64,000 bases of DNA from Ruegeria pomeroyi (GTDB taxonomy: Bacteria; Pseudomonadota; Alphaproteobacteria; Rhodobacterales; Rhodobacteraceae), in assembly GCF_021405525.1 (NCBI RefSeq), contig NZ_JAGQAG010000004.1:1-64000 (forward strand), given 5' to 3'. Under the pieces are notes generated by a model. That model worked only from the letters and a program-made list of their open reading frames with translations. It did no database searches and was not told where the DNA came from. The position numbers and the translations under genes were made by a program. Positions 1 through 8,536 of the stretch are shown one piece after another (position 1 is the stretch's first letter; the number at the start of each line of letters is the position of its first letter).

Positions 1-1032
1 CGACATGGACGTTTCCGGGACAGCAACCTCTTCCGGCATCTGTTCGAGCAGGTGCTGGCGCGCTGCATTGCCGAGGGACTGGTCGGCGGCGAGAGCTTTG
101 GAGCAGATGCTTCGCTCATCAAGGCTGATGCCAGCCGCTATACGAAGGTGGACTTCTCAGAATGGTCTGCAGCAGACGCTGCAAACCGGGCGACGCAGGA
201 ATACCTTGATACGCTCGATGATGCGGCCTTCGGCGCTGCGACACCGGTAAAGCCGAAGGCGATCTCGCCCGCCGACCCGGCCGCGCGGTTGACTGGAGCC
301 AATGGCGACAGGCCCTTCTTTGCCTACAGCACCAACTACCTGGTCGATCTGGACCATGCGATCATCGTCGATGTCGAAGCGACTGCGCCGATACGTCAGG
401 CGGAAGTGGGTGCCGTGCGAGACATGCTGGTGAGAACCCAAGACCGTTTCGACCTGCACCCATGGCTGCTGGCCGCAGACACGGCCTATGGTGCGGCGGA
501 GATGCTTGGCTGGCTTGTGAAAGAGCAAGGTATCGAACCCCACATCCCGGTCTTCGACAAGTCCGAGCGCAAGGACGGCGCGTTTCCCGCCACCGACTTC
601 ACCTACGATCCGGACACCGATGCTTACAAATGTCCCGGCGGGAAGGAGCTGAAGCCGTACTGGCGGAACATCTCAAAGGGGCGCCCGGCGTTCGGCAAGG
701 ATGGCTTCAAGAAATACTACGCCCGGAAACAGGAATGCGCGGCGTGTCCGCTGAAGCCCCGATGCACGCCCAACCAGGCGACCCGGAAAATCGCCCGATC
801 CAGGCATGAAGACGCCCGCCAAAAAGCACGGGATATCGCGAAGACCGATGCCTATGTCGTCTCCAGCTACGCCAGAAAGAAGGTAGAGATGCTCTTCGCC
901 CACCTCAAACGCATCATCGGCCTCGACCGCCTCCGCCTTAGAGGACCAAACGGCGCCAAGGATGAGTTCCACCTCGCAGCAACAGTCCAGAACCTCCGCA
1001 AACTTGCAAAGCTCAGACCAATCTCGGCGTGA
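1..1032 (+). CDS. IS1182-family DDE transposase, 5'-truncated by window edge
   Basis: The frame is open from base 1; residues before the first internal ATG (base 52) read RHGRFRDSNLFRHLFEQ, the normal transposase lead-in, so the gene starts outside the window. About 343 residues are visible. The DDE-fold core includes LLAADTAYGAAEML (second catalytic Asp region) and a zinc-ribbon-like CPGGKE...CAACPLKPRC section. The C-terminal region SYARKKVEMLFAHLKRIIGL, typical of IS1182/IS4-like transposases, carries the catalytic Glu. No internal stop is seen, so the copy may be intact beyond the edge. Family assignment is by remembered similarity; IS1182 is more likely than IS5 because of the cysteine-rich insert. 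Confidence 0.85.
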   Translation, partial: RHGRFRDSNLFRHLFEQVLARCIAEGLVGGESFGADASLIKADASRYTKVDFSEWSAADAANRATQEYLDTLDDAAFGAATPVKPKAISPADPAARLTGANGDRPFFAYSTNYLVDLDHAIIVDVEATAPIRQAEVGAVRDMLVRTQDRFDLHPWLLAADTAYGAAEMLGWLVKEQGIEPHIPVFDKSERKDGAFPATDFTYDPDTDAYKCPGGKELKPYWRNISKGRPAFGKDGFKKYYARKQECAACPLKPRCTPNQATRKIARSRHEDARQKARDIAKTDAYVVSSYARKKVEMLFAHLKRIIGLDRLRLRGPNGAKDEFHLAATVQNLRKLAKLRPISA

Positions 1033-1100
1033 AGAGCCGAGCAGGAAGACTTCAGCCGCTATTTTCGCCGCGCTTACACATCGACTTTTTCAACAGCATC
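1..1100 (+). mobile_element. Right part of an IS1182-like insertion sequence, cut by the window edge
   Basis: The transposase reading frame is open from base 1, so the left end of the element lies outside the window. After the transposase stop (1032) the sequence is non-coding. It contains a stretch at 1081-1100 (ctttttcaacagcatc) resembling terminal inverted repeats of many insertion sequences. The exact right end and any target duplication cannot be fixed because the left end is missing. The element borders the MerR gene on its promoter side. Confidence 0.4.
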
Positions 1101-1205
1101 TCCAAGTTGCGGACATCGCCCGGATATGGCGAAACCTCCGCTGACCGGCAGAAACTGCCGATGAGGTTGACGCGGTAAAGGCTCTGAAGCCGGGCACTGG
1201 CCTTC

Positions 1206-1226
1206 AACCTACATAAAATGTAGGTT
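1206..1226 (+). promoter_or_regulatory. Perfect palindrome, probable MerR-family operator
   Basis: AACCTACAT (1206-1214) and ATGTAGGTT (1218-1226) are perfect 9-bp inverted arms around an AAA centre, 6 bases before the MerR start codon. Dyads of this size are typical MerR-family operators. MerR operators normally sit between spaced -35 and -10 boxes. The nearness to the ATG suggests either autoregulation with a very short leader or control of a divergent gene to the left, now replaced by the insertion sequence. Confidence 0.6.
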
Positions 1227-1232
1227 TCAGCC

Positions 1233-1670
1233 ATGTACACGATTGGAACCCTTGCCCGCAGAACTGGCACTAAGGTGCAGACCATCCGCTATTACGAGCA
1301 GATCGGGTTGATGCCCGAGGCCGGGCGCACGGCGGGCGGGCAGCGCCGCTATGACGAAGCCGCGCTGGACCGGCTGGCCTTTATCCGTCACGGGCGGCAG
1401 CTGGGCTTTGGCCTGGATGCGATCCGCGAGCTTCTGGCGCTGAACGACCAGCCGGGGCAAAGCTGCTCGGCCTCGGAGTCCATCGCCCGGCGGCAGTTGG
1501 CGCAGGTGCAACAGCGGCTGGCCCGGCTGCGCGCGCTGGAGACCGAATTGCAGCGGATGATCGACAGTTGCGACGGACATCGCGGCAGCGATTGCCGCGT
1601 GCTCGAAGTGTTGCGCGACCATGCCGAATGCCTGACCGATCACGGCTCGGAAGCCCCGGTTCAGTCGTAG
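1233..1670 (+). CDS. MerR-family regulator, heavy-metal-responsive type
   Basis: 145 residues, usual MerR length. The N-terminal winged helix starts YTIGTLARRTGTKVQTIRYY and is followed by GLMPEAGRTAGGQRRY, the standard MerR DNA-binding region. A dimerisation helix covers about residues 80-112. Cysteines at 78, 113, 121 and 133 match the spacing of the Cys79/Cys114 plus C-terminal cysteine loop used by ZntR/PbrR/CadR-like metal sensors, so a divalent metal is the likely inducer (inference). An AGG 8 bases before the ATG is the only ribosome-site-like sequence. No metal-transport gene is adjacent: the insertion sequence lies upstream and a convergent sulfatase gene overlaps the 3' end by 10 bases. 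MerR targets are usually divergent, so the partner may have been displaced. Confidence 0.85.
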   Translation: MYTIGTLARRTGTKVQTIRYYEQIGLMPEAGRTAGGQRRYDEAALDRLAFIRHGRQLGFGLDAIRELLALNDQPGQSCSASESIARRQLAQVQQRLARLRALETELQRMIDSCDGHRGSDCRVLEVLRDHAECLTDHGSEAPVQS

Positions 1671-3190
1671 CGGCGCCGGGTCCTGGCCCCCTCGTTGGTG
1701 ATCGCGCAGAGCGACAGCGTATGGTCCATGTTGCGCATCCGGTGGCGCAGCATCTGCCGGGACAGCCGCGCCAGATCCGCCGCATGAGCCGGATCGCCCG
1801 CCACGTTGCGGAACTCGCCCTCACCTTGATGGTCGAACAGCATCGGCGGCAGGTCGGCGGCAAATTCGACAAGGGTAAAGCGCGCATCGCGCAGGATCGC
1901 CACCGCGCCCGCGCTGGGGCCAAATCCGAATTCCTGCTGCCAGAGCGTCGGCGTCAGTGGGTCCGAGATATCCAGCTCGGAAAAGGAATACCGCCGCCAG
2001 TCGGAGGGCGCCTCGCCCGTCAGGAAGGGCCTGAGCGAGCGGCCATCGACCGAGTTCGGAACCTCCTGCCCGACCCAGTCGAGAATGGTGGGCATCAGGT
2101 CGATCGACTCGGTCGCGGCATCGACCACATGGCCCGCCTTGCAGCCCGGCGCGCGGATGATCAGCGGCGTGTGATAGGCGGCGTCATAGACCGTCATCTT
2201 GCCCCAGCTGTGGCGGTCGCCCAGCATCTCGCCATGATCGGCGGTGACCACGATGAGGGTGTTGTCATATTGCCCGGTGTCCTTCAGATGCGCGATCACC
2301 CGACCGATATGGGTGTCGACCTCGGTCGCAAGGCCCAGATAGACCGCGCGCAGGGTCTGGATGGTCTCGTCGGTGGGGTCCAGATCCGGGAAGCCCAGCA
2401 CGAAACTGGCCGGGCTGGAATAGCGGGTAGCGGGGCCGAAGAAGGGGTGTTCACCTGCCTCGTCGTCGCGTGTCGACAGCCGCGCGGGCAGCGGCAACCT
2501 GGCGGGATCGTACATCGTGTTATAGGGCGCGGGCGCCACCAGCGGCGGATGTGGCCGGATATAGGTGAGATGCGCGAACCAGCTTTGCCCGGCCCAGGCG
2601 GGCATGTTGGCAAGGAACTGATCGGTCAGAAAGGCGGTATCGCTGTCCTCGGCCCGATACATCGCGGGCCCGTTCAGGCGCGGGGTGCCGTCGGCATCGG
2701 GGCGGGGCACATAGACCTGCGCGTAATCGTCAAAGGCATAGCCGCGGTTCTTCAGATGCGATTGCCAGGGATAGGACATCTCCAGCCGCATCTCGGTGAC
2801 CTCGTGAAACCCGTTCATCGGGAACTCATAGGTCCTGAGCGCGGGGTCGTTGGCGTCATAGGCGCGCGGATCCTGCGAGGTGTCGGTATAGCCAAAGAGC
2901 AGCGGCAAGTAGCCCGCCTTGCGCATCTCGGTGGCGATGTTGGGCGTGTCGTGGCGCAGCGGGGTGCCGTTGCGGACCGAGCGGTGGTTCATCGCGTATT
3001 GCCCGGTCAGGATCGAGGCGCGCGAGGGGCCACAGGGGTTGGTTACCGAATAGTGACGGCGAAAGCTGACCGCGTCTTCGGCCAGCGCCCGCAGATGCGG
3101 CAGATCGACGTGACCCGCCAGCGCCCCCCACAGGCAATCGGCCCGCAACTGGTCGATGATGATGAAAAGAACGTTGCCCTGCCTGCTCAT
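1661..3190 (-). CDS. Sulfatase-superfamily hydrolase, phosphonate monoester hydrolase-like
   Basis: 509 residues. The alkaline-phosphatase/sulfatase fold is shown by NVLFIIIDQLRAD at the N-terminus (metal Asp13) and VTADHGEMLGDRHSWGK near residue 330. NPCGPSRASILTGQY holds Cys53 in a C-x-P-S-R motif, the formylglycine signature. The surrounding residues (MNHRSVRN..PL, GYTDTSQDPR, ANDP) resemble Rhizobium phosphonate monoester hydrolase/phosphodiesterase more than choline sulfatase. Substrates of that group include phosphodiesters, phosphonate monoesters and sulfate esters, so the natural substrate stays open. No signal peptide is visible, so it is cytoplasmic. It lies 81 bases downstream of ridA on the same strand and may be read through from the aminobenzoate operon, though its role there is unclear. 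Confidence 0.85.
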   Translation of the reverse strand: MSRQGNVLFIIIDQLRADCLWGALAGHVDLPHLRALAEDAVSFRRHYSVTNPCGPSRASILTGQYAMNHRSVRNGTPLRHDTPNIATEMRKAGYLPLLFGYTDTSQDPRAYDANDPALRTYEFPMNGFHEVTEMRLEMSYPWQSHLKNRGYAFDDYAQVYVPRPDADGTPRLNGPAMYRAEDSDTAFLTDQFLANMPAWAGQSWFAHLTYIRPHPPLVAPAPYNTMYDPARLPLPARLSTRDDEAGEHPFFGPATRYSSPASFVLGFPDLDPTDETIQTLRAVYLGLATEVDTHIGRVIAHLKDTGQYDNTLIVVTADHGEMLGDRHSWGKMTVYDAAYHTPLIIRAPGCKAGHVVDAATESIDLMPTILDWVGQEVPNSVDGRSLRPFLTGEAPSDWRRYSFSELDISDPLTPTLWQQEFGFGPSAGAVAILRDARFTLVEFAADLPPMLFDHQGEGEFRNVAGDPAHAADLARLSRQMLRHRMRNMDHTLSLCAITNEGARTRRRYD

Positions 3191-3271
3191 GATGCGACCC
3201 GCCGGTTTCCGTTGGCCAATGGGTAGCCAGTTGGCGATCCCCTGTCCAGCCGGGCCGTCTGGCGCCCCGGA

Positions 3272-3667
3272 TCAGTCTATGACGGCGGTGGCCTCGATCT
3301 CGACCAGCGCGTCATCCTCGACCAGTCCGGCGACCACCACCATCGCCATGGCCGGGAAATGACGGCCCATCACCTTGCGATAGCTGGCGCCGATCTCGGC
3401 CTGACGGGCCATGTATTCCTTCTTGTCGGTCACGTACCAGGTCAGCCGGGTGATATGCTCGGCCCGGCCGCCAGCGGCCTCGACCACATCGAGGATGTTG
3501 CGCAGCGCCTGTTCCATCTGGCCGATGAAATCATGACTTTCGAACTGCTGCTGCGCGTTCCAGCCGATCTGACCGCCGACATAGAGATGCCCGTCGCGGG
3601 TCAGCATGCCGTTGGCATAGCCCTTGGCGGGGGCCCAGCCCTCGGGTTGGATGATCTTGTGGGTCAT
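3272..3667 (-). CDS. RidA/YjgF-family enamine/imine deaminase
   Basis: 131 residues from MTHKIIQPEGW. The RidA fold is shown by LYVGGQIGWN, QMEQALRNILDVVEAAGG, HITRLTWYVTD and the C-terminal VEIEATAVID. RidA proteins hydrolyse reactive enamines/imines to ketones and ammonium. The longer open frame upstream overlaps the ligase and was rejected because the family starts at this methionine, which follows a purine-rich GGAGGC site. The gene lies 13 bases after the aminobenzoate-CoA ligase in the same operon. There the ring-reduced amino intermediate is itself an enamine, so a dedicated deaminating role is likely (inference). A general housekeeping RidA role cannot be excluded. Confidence 0.88.
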   Translation of the reverse strand: MTHKIIQPEGWAPAKGYANGMLTRDGHLYVGGQIGWNAQQQFESHDFIGQMEQALRNILDVVEAAGGRAEHITRLTWYVTDKKEYMARQAEIGASYRKVMGRHFPAMAMVVVAGLVEDDALVEIEATAVID

Positions 3668-3680
3668 GTCTGGCCTCCGT

Positions 3681-5303
3681 TTACTGAATGTCCGTGCGCA
3701 AGCGGAAGCGCTGGATCTTGCCGGTCTGAGTCTTTGGCAGCGCGTCGATGAACCGGACGCTGCGGGGGTATTTATAGGGGGCGATGGTCGCCTTGACGTG
3801 GTCCTGCAAGGTCTTGACCATGAGCGCGTCGCCGGTATGGCCCGGCGCCAGCACCACATGGGCCTCGACGATATGGCCGCGCGCCTCGTCCGGGGCGCCG
3901 ATGACGCCGCATTCGGCCACCGCCGGATGCGACAGCAGCGCCGCCTCGACCTCGGGCCCGGCGATGTTGTAGCCGGAACTGACGATCATGTCGTCGCTGC
4001 GGGCGGCGAAATGCAGATAGCCATCCGCATCCATCACGAAACTGTCGCCGGTCACGTTCCAGCCGTTCTGCACATATCCCGCCTGCCGGTCATCGGCCAG
4101 ATAGCGGCAGCCGGTCGGGCCGCGCACCGCCAGCCGCCCCACCTCGCCGCGCGGGACCTCGTTGCCTGCCTCGTCAAGGATGCGCACCTGATACCCCGTC
4201 ACCGGCTTGCCGGTGCAGGCGGGGCGGTGGTCGTCGAACCGGTTCGAGATGAAGATATGCAGCATCTCGGTGGCGCCGATCCCGTCGAGCATCGGCTTGC
4301 CGGTCTTGGCGATCCACTCGTCATAGACCGGGGCGGGCAGGGTCTCGCCCGCCGACACCGCCGCCCGCAGCGAGCTGAGATCGGCGCCCTCGTCCATCGC
4401 CTTGAGCATGAAGCGATAGGCGGTGGGCGCGGTGAAACAGACGGTGGCGCGGTATTGCTGGATGATCTCGACCATGTTGGGCGGGCTTGCCTGTTCCAGC
4501 AGGGTCGCGGCGGCGCCAAAGCGCAGCGGGAACACCGCCAGACCGCCCAGCCCAAAGGTAAAGGCCAGCGGCGGCGAGCCGATGAACACGTCGTCCGGCG
4601 TAACGCCCAGAACCTCGCGCGCATAGCCATCGGCGATGATCAGCAGGTCGCGGTGGAAATGCATCGTCGCCTTGGGGTCGCCCGTGGTGCCCGAGGTGAA
4701 CCCCAACAGCGCCACATCGTCCCGCCCGGTCGCGACCGCCTGGAACCGCACCGGTTTTTGCAGCGCCAGCCGGTCCAGCTCGGCATCGTGGTTCGAGGTG
4801 CCGTCAAAACCCACCACCGTCCGCAGGTGTTTCGAGGTCTTGGCGCAGGTGACCAGCTCCTCCATCAGCCGCGTGTCGCACAGCGCATGGGTGATCTCGG
4901 CCTTGTCGATGATCTTGGCCAGCTCGCCCGCGCGCAGCATCGGCATGGTGTTGACCACCACCGCGCCCGCCTTGGTCGCGGCCAGCCAGCAGGCCACCAT
5001 GGCCGGGTTGTTGGCCGATCGGATCAGCACCCGGTTGCCGGGTTTCACGCCCAGATCCTCGACCAGCACATGGGCCAGCCGGTTGGTCCAGTCGCTGAGT
5101 TCCTTGTAGGTGCGCCGCCGGCCATTGCCGATCAGCGCGGTATGGTCGCCAAACCCCTTGTCGACCATGGCATCGGTCAGCTCGACCCCGACATTCAGGT
5201 GCTCGGGATAGTCGAACCCGTCGAGCAGGAAATCGGGCCATTGATCCGGCGGCGGCAGGTTGTCCCGGGTGAACGTGTCGATATGTGCGCTTGGTCCCAG
5301 CAT
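3681..5303 (-). CDS. 2-aminobenzoate-CoA ligase-like AMP-forming acyl-CoA synthetase
   Basis: 540 residues, normal for benzoate-type CoA ligases. Seen motifs: FTSGTTGDPKATMH (AMP-binding P-loop, about residue 210), GIGATEMLHIF (A5-like), GWNVTGDSF (A7) and the C-terminal lysine motif KTQTGKIQRFRLR. The enzyme would make an aryl-CoA from acid, ATP and CoA. The adjacent 2-aminobenzoyl-CoA monooxygenase/reductase and the tryptophan-to-kynurenine genes point to anthranilate as substrate. Other benzoates are possible because residues in the acid pocket cannot be judged here. It starts 3 bases after the acyl-CoA dehydrogenase stop and is followed 13 bases later by ridA. Confidence 0.85.
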   Translation of the reverse strand: MLGPSAHIDTFTRDNLPPPDQWPDFLLDGFDYPEHLNVGVELTDAMVDKGFGDHTALIGNGRRRTYKELSDWTNRLAHVLVEDLGVKPGNRVLIRSANNPAMVACWLAATKAGAVVVNTMPMLRAGELAKIIDKAEITHALCDTRLMEELVTCAKTSKHLRTVVGFDGTSNHDAELDRLALQKPVRFQAVATGRDDVALLGFTSGTTGDPKATMHFHRDLLIIADGYAREVLGVTPDDVFIGSPPLAFTFGLGGLAVFPLRFGAAATLLEQASPPNMVEIIQQYRATVCFTAPTAYRFMLKAMDEGADLSSLRAAVSAGETLPAPVYDEWIAKTGKPMLDGIGATEMLHIFISNRFDDHRPACTGKPVTGYQVRILDEAGNEVPRGEVGRLAVRGPTGCRYLADDRQAGYVQNGWNVTGDSFVMDADGYLHFAARSDDMIVSSGYNIAGPEVEAALLSHPAVAECGVIGAPDEARGHIVEAHVVLAPGHTGDALMVKTLQDHVKATIAPYKYPRSVRFIDALPKTQTGKIQRFRLRTDIQ

Positions 5304-5306
5304 GGC

Positions 5307-6461
5307 TCAATGTCCTCCCTGAAATGTGCTCATCGCCTGTCTGGCGATCACCACCCGCTGCACGTCGCTGGCGCCTTCGTAGATGCGCAGGGCGCGGATA
5401 TCGCGATACAGCTCCTCGACCTTTTCGCCGCGCCGCACCCCGTCGCCGCCGAACAGCTGTACCGCCTTGTCGATCACCTGCTGGGCATGGTCGGTCGAAT
5501 AGAGCTTGGCCATCGCCGCCTCGCGGCTGACGCGCGGGGCGCCCATGTCCTTGGCCCAGGCGGCGCGATAGGTGAGCAGCGCGCTGGCATCCACATCCAG
5601 CGCCATGTCGGCGATATGGCCCTGCACCATCTGCAGATCGAACAGCGGCGCGCCCTGCACCTGCCGTGTGGTGACGCGCGCCAATGCCTCGTCCAGCGCG
5701 CGGCGGGCAAATCCCAGCGCCGCCGCCGCCACGGTCGAGCGGAACACATCGAGCACCGCCATCGCCACCTTGAACCCTTCTCCGGGGGAACCCAAGAGCG
5801 CCGATTTCGGCACCCGCACATCGGTGAAGCGCAGCCGCGCCAGCGGGTGCGGCGCCATCACTTCCAGCCGCTCGACCACCTCGAACCCCGGCAGGCCCGC
5901 GGGCAGGACAAAGGCGCTGAGCCCGCGCGCGCCGGGTGCCTCGCCGGTGCGGGCAAAGAGCGTATAGACATCGGCGATGCCGCCGTTCGAAATCCAGGTC
6001 TTTTCGCCGTTCAGCACGTAATCGTCGCCATCGACGGTGGCCGTCATGGTGGAATTGGCCACGTCCGAACCCGATTGCGGTTCGGTCAGCGCAAAGGCCG
6101 AGATCGCCTGACCGCTGCGGGTGAGCGGCAGCCATTCGGCCTGTTGCGCCGGGGTGCCAAAGAGCGAGATCGCCCCGGTGCCCAGCCCCTGCATGGCAAA
6201 GGCGAAATCGGCCAGTCCGTCATGACGCGCGAGGATCTCACGGCTCAGGCAGAGGGTCCGCACGTCCAACCGCTCGCCCGTCGTCGCACCGGTGGCCTGC
6301 AACCAGCCGCCCGAGCCGAGATCCGCCACCAGCTTGCGGCAGGCCGCGTCAATGTTGCCGTGATCCACATTCAGGCGCGCGCACCAGCCCTCCATCGCCT
6401 CGGCGCGGGCGCGGTGGGTCTCGTCGAAAAACGGCCAGGTCAGAAAGCTGCGGTCTGCCAT
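5307..6461 (-). CDS. Acyl-CoA dehydrogenase
   Basis: 384 residues starting [12 protein letters not shown]. This start has a clear GGGAGGAATGAG site; the frame is open further upstream, but that part is the intergenic repeat. Motifs: [16 protein letters not shown] and [15 protein letters not shown] in the middle domain, and [20 protein letters not shown] plus the catalytic-base motif [10 protein letters not shown] at the C-terminus. FAD-dependent oxidation of a CoA ester. In this operon it probably acts on a ring or ring-opened intermediate after 2-aminobenzoyl-CoA reduction (inference). It is separated from the crotonase by 52 bases holding a repeat tail, the only real gap inside this part of the operon. 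Confidence 0.88.
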   Translation of the reverse strand: MADRSFLTWPFFDETHRARAEAMEGWCARLNVDHGNIDAACRKLVADLGSGGWLQATGATTGERLDVRTLCLSREILARHDGLADFAFAMQGLGTGAISLFGTPAQQAEWLPLTRSGQAISAFALTEPQSGSDVANSTMTATVDGDDYVLNGEKTWISNGGIADVYTLFARTGEAPGARGLSAFVLPAGLPGFEVVERLEVMAPHPLARLRFTDVRVPKSALLGSPGEGFKVAMAVLDVFRSTVAAAALGFARRALDEALARVTTRQVQGAPLFDLQMVQGHIADMALDVDASALLTYRAAWAKDMGAPRVSREAAMAKLYSTDHAQQVIDKAVQLFGGDGVRRGEKVEELYRDIRALRIYEGASDVQRVVIARQAMSTFQGGH

Positions 6462-6474
6462 CTCATTCCTCCCA

Positions 6475-6505
6475 GGGGCTTCATTCCGCCCCAAATACTC
6501 AATTG
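6475..6505 (-). repeat. Dispersed 3'-end element, tail-only copy (copy D)
   Basis: Read on the minus strand this is GAGTATTT, three variable bases, then GCGGAATGAAG. It is the same tail as the copies at 16717, 44833 and 55483. It begins 9 bases after the crotonase stop and lies in the sense orientation. The two hairpins seen in other copies are absent. It is the only copy placed between two genes that are clearly in one operon. Confidence 0.6.
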
Positions 6506-6513
6506 CGCCGACC

Positions 6514-7317
6514 TCAATCGCCCATAAAGACGGGTTTTTCCTTGGCGACAAAGGCGCGATAGGCGCGTTCGAAATCGCCGGTCTGCATGCAGATCGCCTG
6601 TGCCTGCGCCTCGGCCTCGATCGCCTGTTCGATCGACATCGACCATTCCTGCGCCAGCATCGTCTTGGTGATCATATGCCCGAAATTCGGGCCTGCCGCG
6701 ATCTGCTGGGCCAGTTTGCGGGCCTCACCCTCCAGCGCGTCCGCCGCCACCAGCCGGTTGTGAAAGCCCCAGGCGGCGCCCTCGTCGGCGCTCATCGCGC
6801 GGCCGGTATAGAGGAGTTCCGCCGCGCGGCCCTGGCCGATGATGCGGGGCAGGATGGCGCAGGCGCCCATGTCGCAGCCGGCCAGCCCGACGCGGGTGAA
6901 CAGGAACGCCACCTTGGCCTCGGGCGTGGCGATACGCAGGTCGGAGGCCATCGCGATGATCGCGCCCGCGCCGACGCAGATGCCGTCGATGGCGGCAATC
7001 ACCGGTTTGCCGCAATTGATCATCGCCTTGACCAGATCGCCGGTCATGCGGGTGAATTGCAGCAGCTCTTTCATGTTCATGCGGGTCAGCGGCCCGATGA
7101 TGTCATGCACATCGCCGCCCGAGCTGAAATTGCCGCCGTTCGAGGCAAAGACCACCGCCTTGATGTCGTCATTGTAATGCAGGTCGCGGAACCAGTCACG
7201 CAGCTCGGCATAGCTGTCAAAGGTCAGCGGGTTCTTGCGCTCGGGCCGGTCCAGCGCGATGCGGGCGATGCCGTCCTCGATGGTGCACAGGAAATGGGTG
7301 GTGTCGGCGGCGGTCAT
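6514..7317 (-). CDS. Enoyl-CoA hydratase/isomerase (crotonase) family, divergent active site
   Basis: 267 residues. The crotonase fold is shown by [25 protein letters not shown] (oxyanion-hole region), [24 protein letters not shown] and [28 protein letters not shown] in two parts of that stretch. The two glutamates used for water addition in classic enoyl-CoA hydratases are not in their usual places: the first position reads TR before VGLAG, and the second region carries Asp (CDMGA). This suggests a different crotonase reaction, such as hydrolytic ring opening of a beta-oxo cyclic CoA ester as in BadI (inference). Its start overlaps the MarR stop by 4 bases (ATGA), so the two are translationally coupled. 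Confidence 0.85.
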   Translation of the reverse strand: MTAADTTHFLCTIEDGIARIALDRPERKNPLTFDSYAELRDWFRDLHYNDDIKAVVFASNGGNFSSGGDVHDIIGPLTRMNMKELLQFTRMTGDLVKAMINCGKPVIAAIDGICVGAGAIIAMASDLRIATPEAKVAFLFTRVGLAGCDMGACAILPRIIGQGRAAELLYTGRAMSADEGAAWGFHNRLVAADALEGEARKLAQQIAAGPNFGHMITKTMLAQEWSMSIEQAIEAEAQAQAICMQTGDFERAYRAFVAKEKPVFMGD

Positions 7318-7781
7318 GATTTTCCCTCTGTCAGAATGCGGTCCAGCGTCGCGGTGATCGCGCGGGCCTTGTCAGCGTCGAGCGCGCCCAGCAGATCGTC
7401 GACCCAGGCCTCGTGGCGGGCGGCCTGGCGGGCGAATTCCTCTTCGCCCTTGCGGGTCAGGCGAACCCGGTTGGCGCGGCGGTCGCCCGGTACCGGCTCG
7501 CGCAGCACATGGCCGTCCTCGACCAGCCGTTCGATGATGCCGGTGACATTGCCGTTCGACACCTTCAGGAGGCCCGACAGCTCGCTCATCTTCAGCCCGC
7601 CCGCGTTGCGGGCAAGCGCGCTCATCACGTCAAACCGCGGCAGGGTCGAGGCGAATTCGGTGCGCAGGTTCTCGCGCAGGCCGGATTCCACCGTGCGCGT
7701 GGTTTTGAGCAGTTTCAGCCAGAGGCGCAGCCGCGCCTTGCTGTCCGGCCCGGCATCGGGGCGGGGGTTGGGTGCGCTCAT
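7314..7781 (-). CDS. MarR-family repressor of the aminobenzoyl-CoA operon
   Basis: 155 residues starting [13 protein letters not shown]. The winged helix includes [40 protein letters not shown] and the wing [19 protein letters not shown]. MarR proteins in CoA-dependent aromatic pathways (BadR, CouR, HcaR types) are usually released from DNA by an aryl- or cyclic acyl-CoA; that ligand class is inferred here from position. The gene is embedded in the operon, with ATGA overlaps on both sides (SDR upstream, crotonase downstream), so it would be autoregulated. The likely target is the palindrome at 10883-10916 between this operon and kynBA. Confidence 0.88.
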   Translation of the reverse strand: MSAPNPRPDAGPDSKARLRLWLKLLKTTRTVESGLRENLRTEFASTLPRFDVMSALARNAGGLKMSELSGLLKVSNGNVTGIIERLVEDGHVLREPVPGDRRANRVRLTRKGEEEFARQAARHEAWVDDLLGALDADKARAITATLDRILTEGKS

Positions 7782-8536
7782 ATCTCTCCTCCCGACAGGG
7801 CAAGGGCATGGCCGTTCACCGACCGGGCCGCCTGGGAACACAGCCAGAGGACGGCGCCCGCCACCTCGTCCACCTGAATGAACCGGTCCTGCGGATTGCC
7901 CTTGCGCAGCGACTTTGCCGCAGCTTCCGCGCTCAGGCCGGTCTTGTCCACGATATTGGCGATCGAGCGGTCCAGCATCGGGGTCTCGATGAAGCCGGGG
8001 CAGATGGCGTTGGCGGTCACACCTGTGCGGCCCAGTTCCACCGCCAGTGCACGGATCAGGCCCACCACCCCGTGTTTGGCGGCGCAATAGCCCGCCACAT
8101 AAGGATAGCCCTTGAGCCCGGCGGTCGAGGCGATGGCGATCAGCCGACCCTCGCCCGCGTTTTCCATATCCGAGAGTCCGGCCTGAAAGCTGTTGAACAC
8201 GCCCTTGAGGTTCACATCCAGCATCTGCTGAAACCCTTCGGCGGTCATCTTCCTGAACGGCGTGCTGTCGGCGGCGCCCGCATTGGCGACCACCACACCC
8301 ACCGGTCCGTTCAGATCGCGCGCCTGCCGAAAGGCGGCGCGCACCGCCTGCGGATCGGTCACGTCGCAGGTCACCCAGCCGATGAACTTGTGCTGTTTGG
8401 CGACCTCGCGCAGCGGTCCCTCGCGGCGGCCCAAGACGGTGACCCTGGCACCGGCGTGGGCCAGCGCCTCGGCAATCGCCGCACCGGTGCCGGTGCCGCC
8501 GCCTGTGACCACCGCATGGGTGCCTTCCAGCATCAT
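7778..8536 (-). CDS. Short-chain dehydrogenase/reductase (SDR)
   Basis: 252 residues. Rossmann start [19 protein letters not shown] with the glycine-rich cofactor motif, [13 protein letters not shown] (NAG), catalytic Ser in [11 protein letters not shown] and the YCAAK active-site motif. It ends with [12 protein letters not shown], a usual SDR terminus. Probably oxidises or reduces a hydroxy/oxo group on the alicyclic CoA intermediate formed by the monooxygenase/reductase (inference from operon). Its start overlaps the stop of the upstream gene, and its stop overlaps the marR start, by 4 bases each. Confidence 0.87.
   Translation of the reverse strand: MMLEGTHAVVTGGGTGTGAAIAEALAHAGARVTVLGRREGPLREVAKQHKFIGWVTCDVTDPQAVRAAFRQARDLNGPVGVVVANAGAADSTPFRKMTAEGFQQMLDVNLKGVFNSFQAGLSDMENAGEGRLIAIASTAGLKGYPYVAGYCAAKHGVVGLIRALAVELGRTGVTANAICPGFIETPMLDRSIANIVDKTGLSAEAAAKSLRKGNPQDRFIQVDEVAGAVLWLCSQAARSVNGHALALSGGEI

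Noticed and set aside
3624-6527. Open frame of 967 codons antisense to the ligase and acyl-CoA dehydrogenase genes
   Set aside because: Same antisense composition effect; runs across two well-supported genes and their intergenic repeat.
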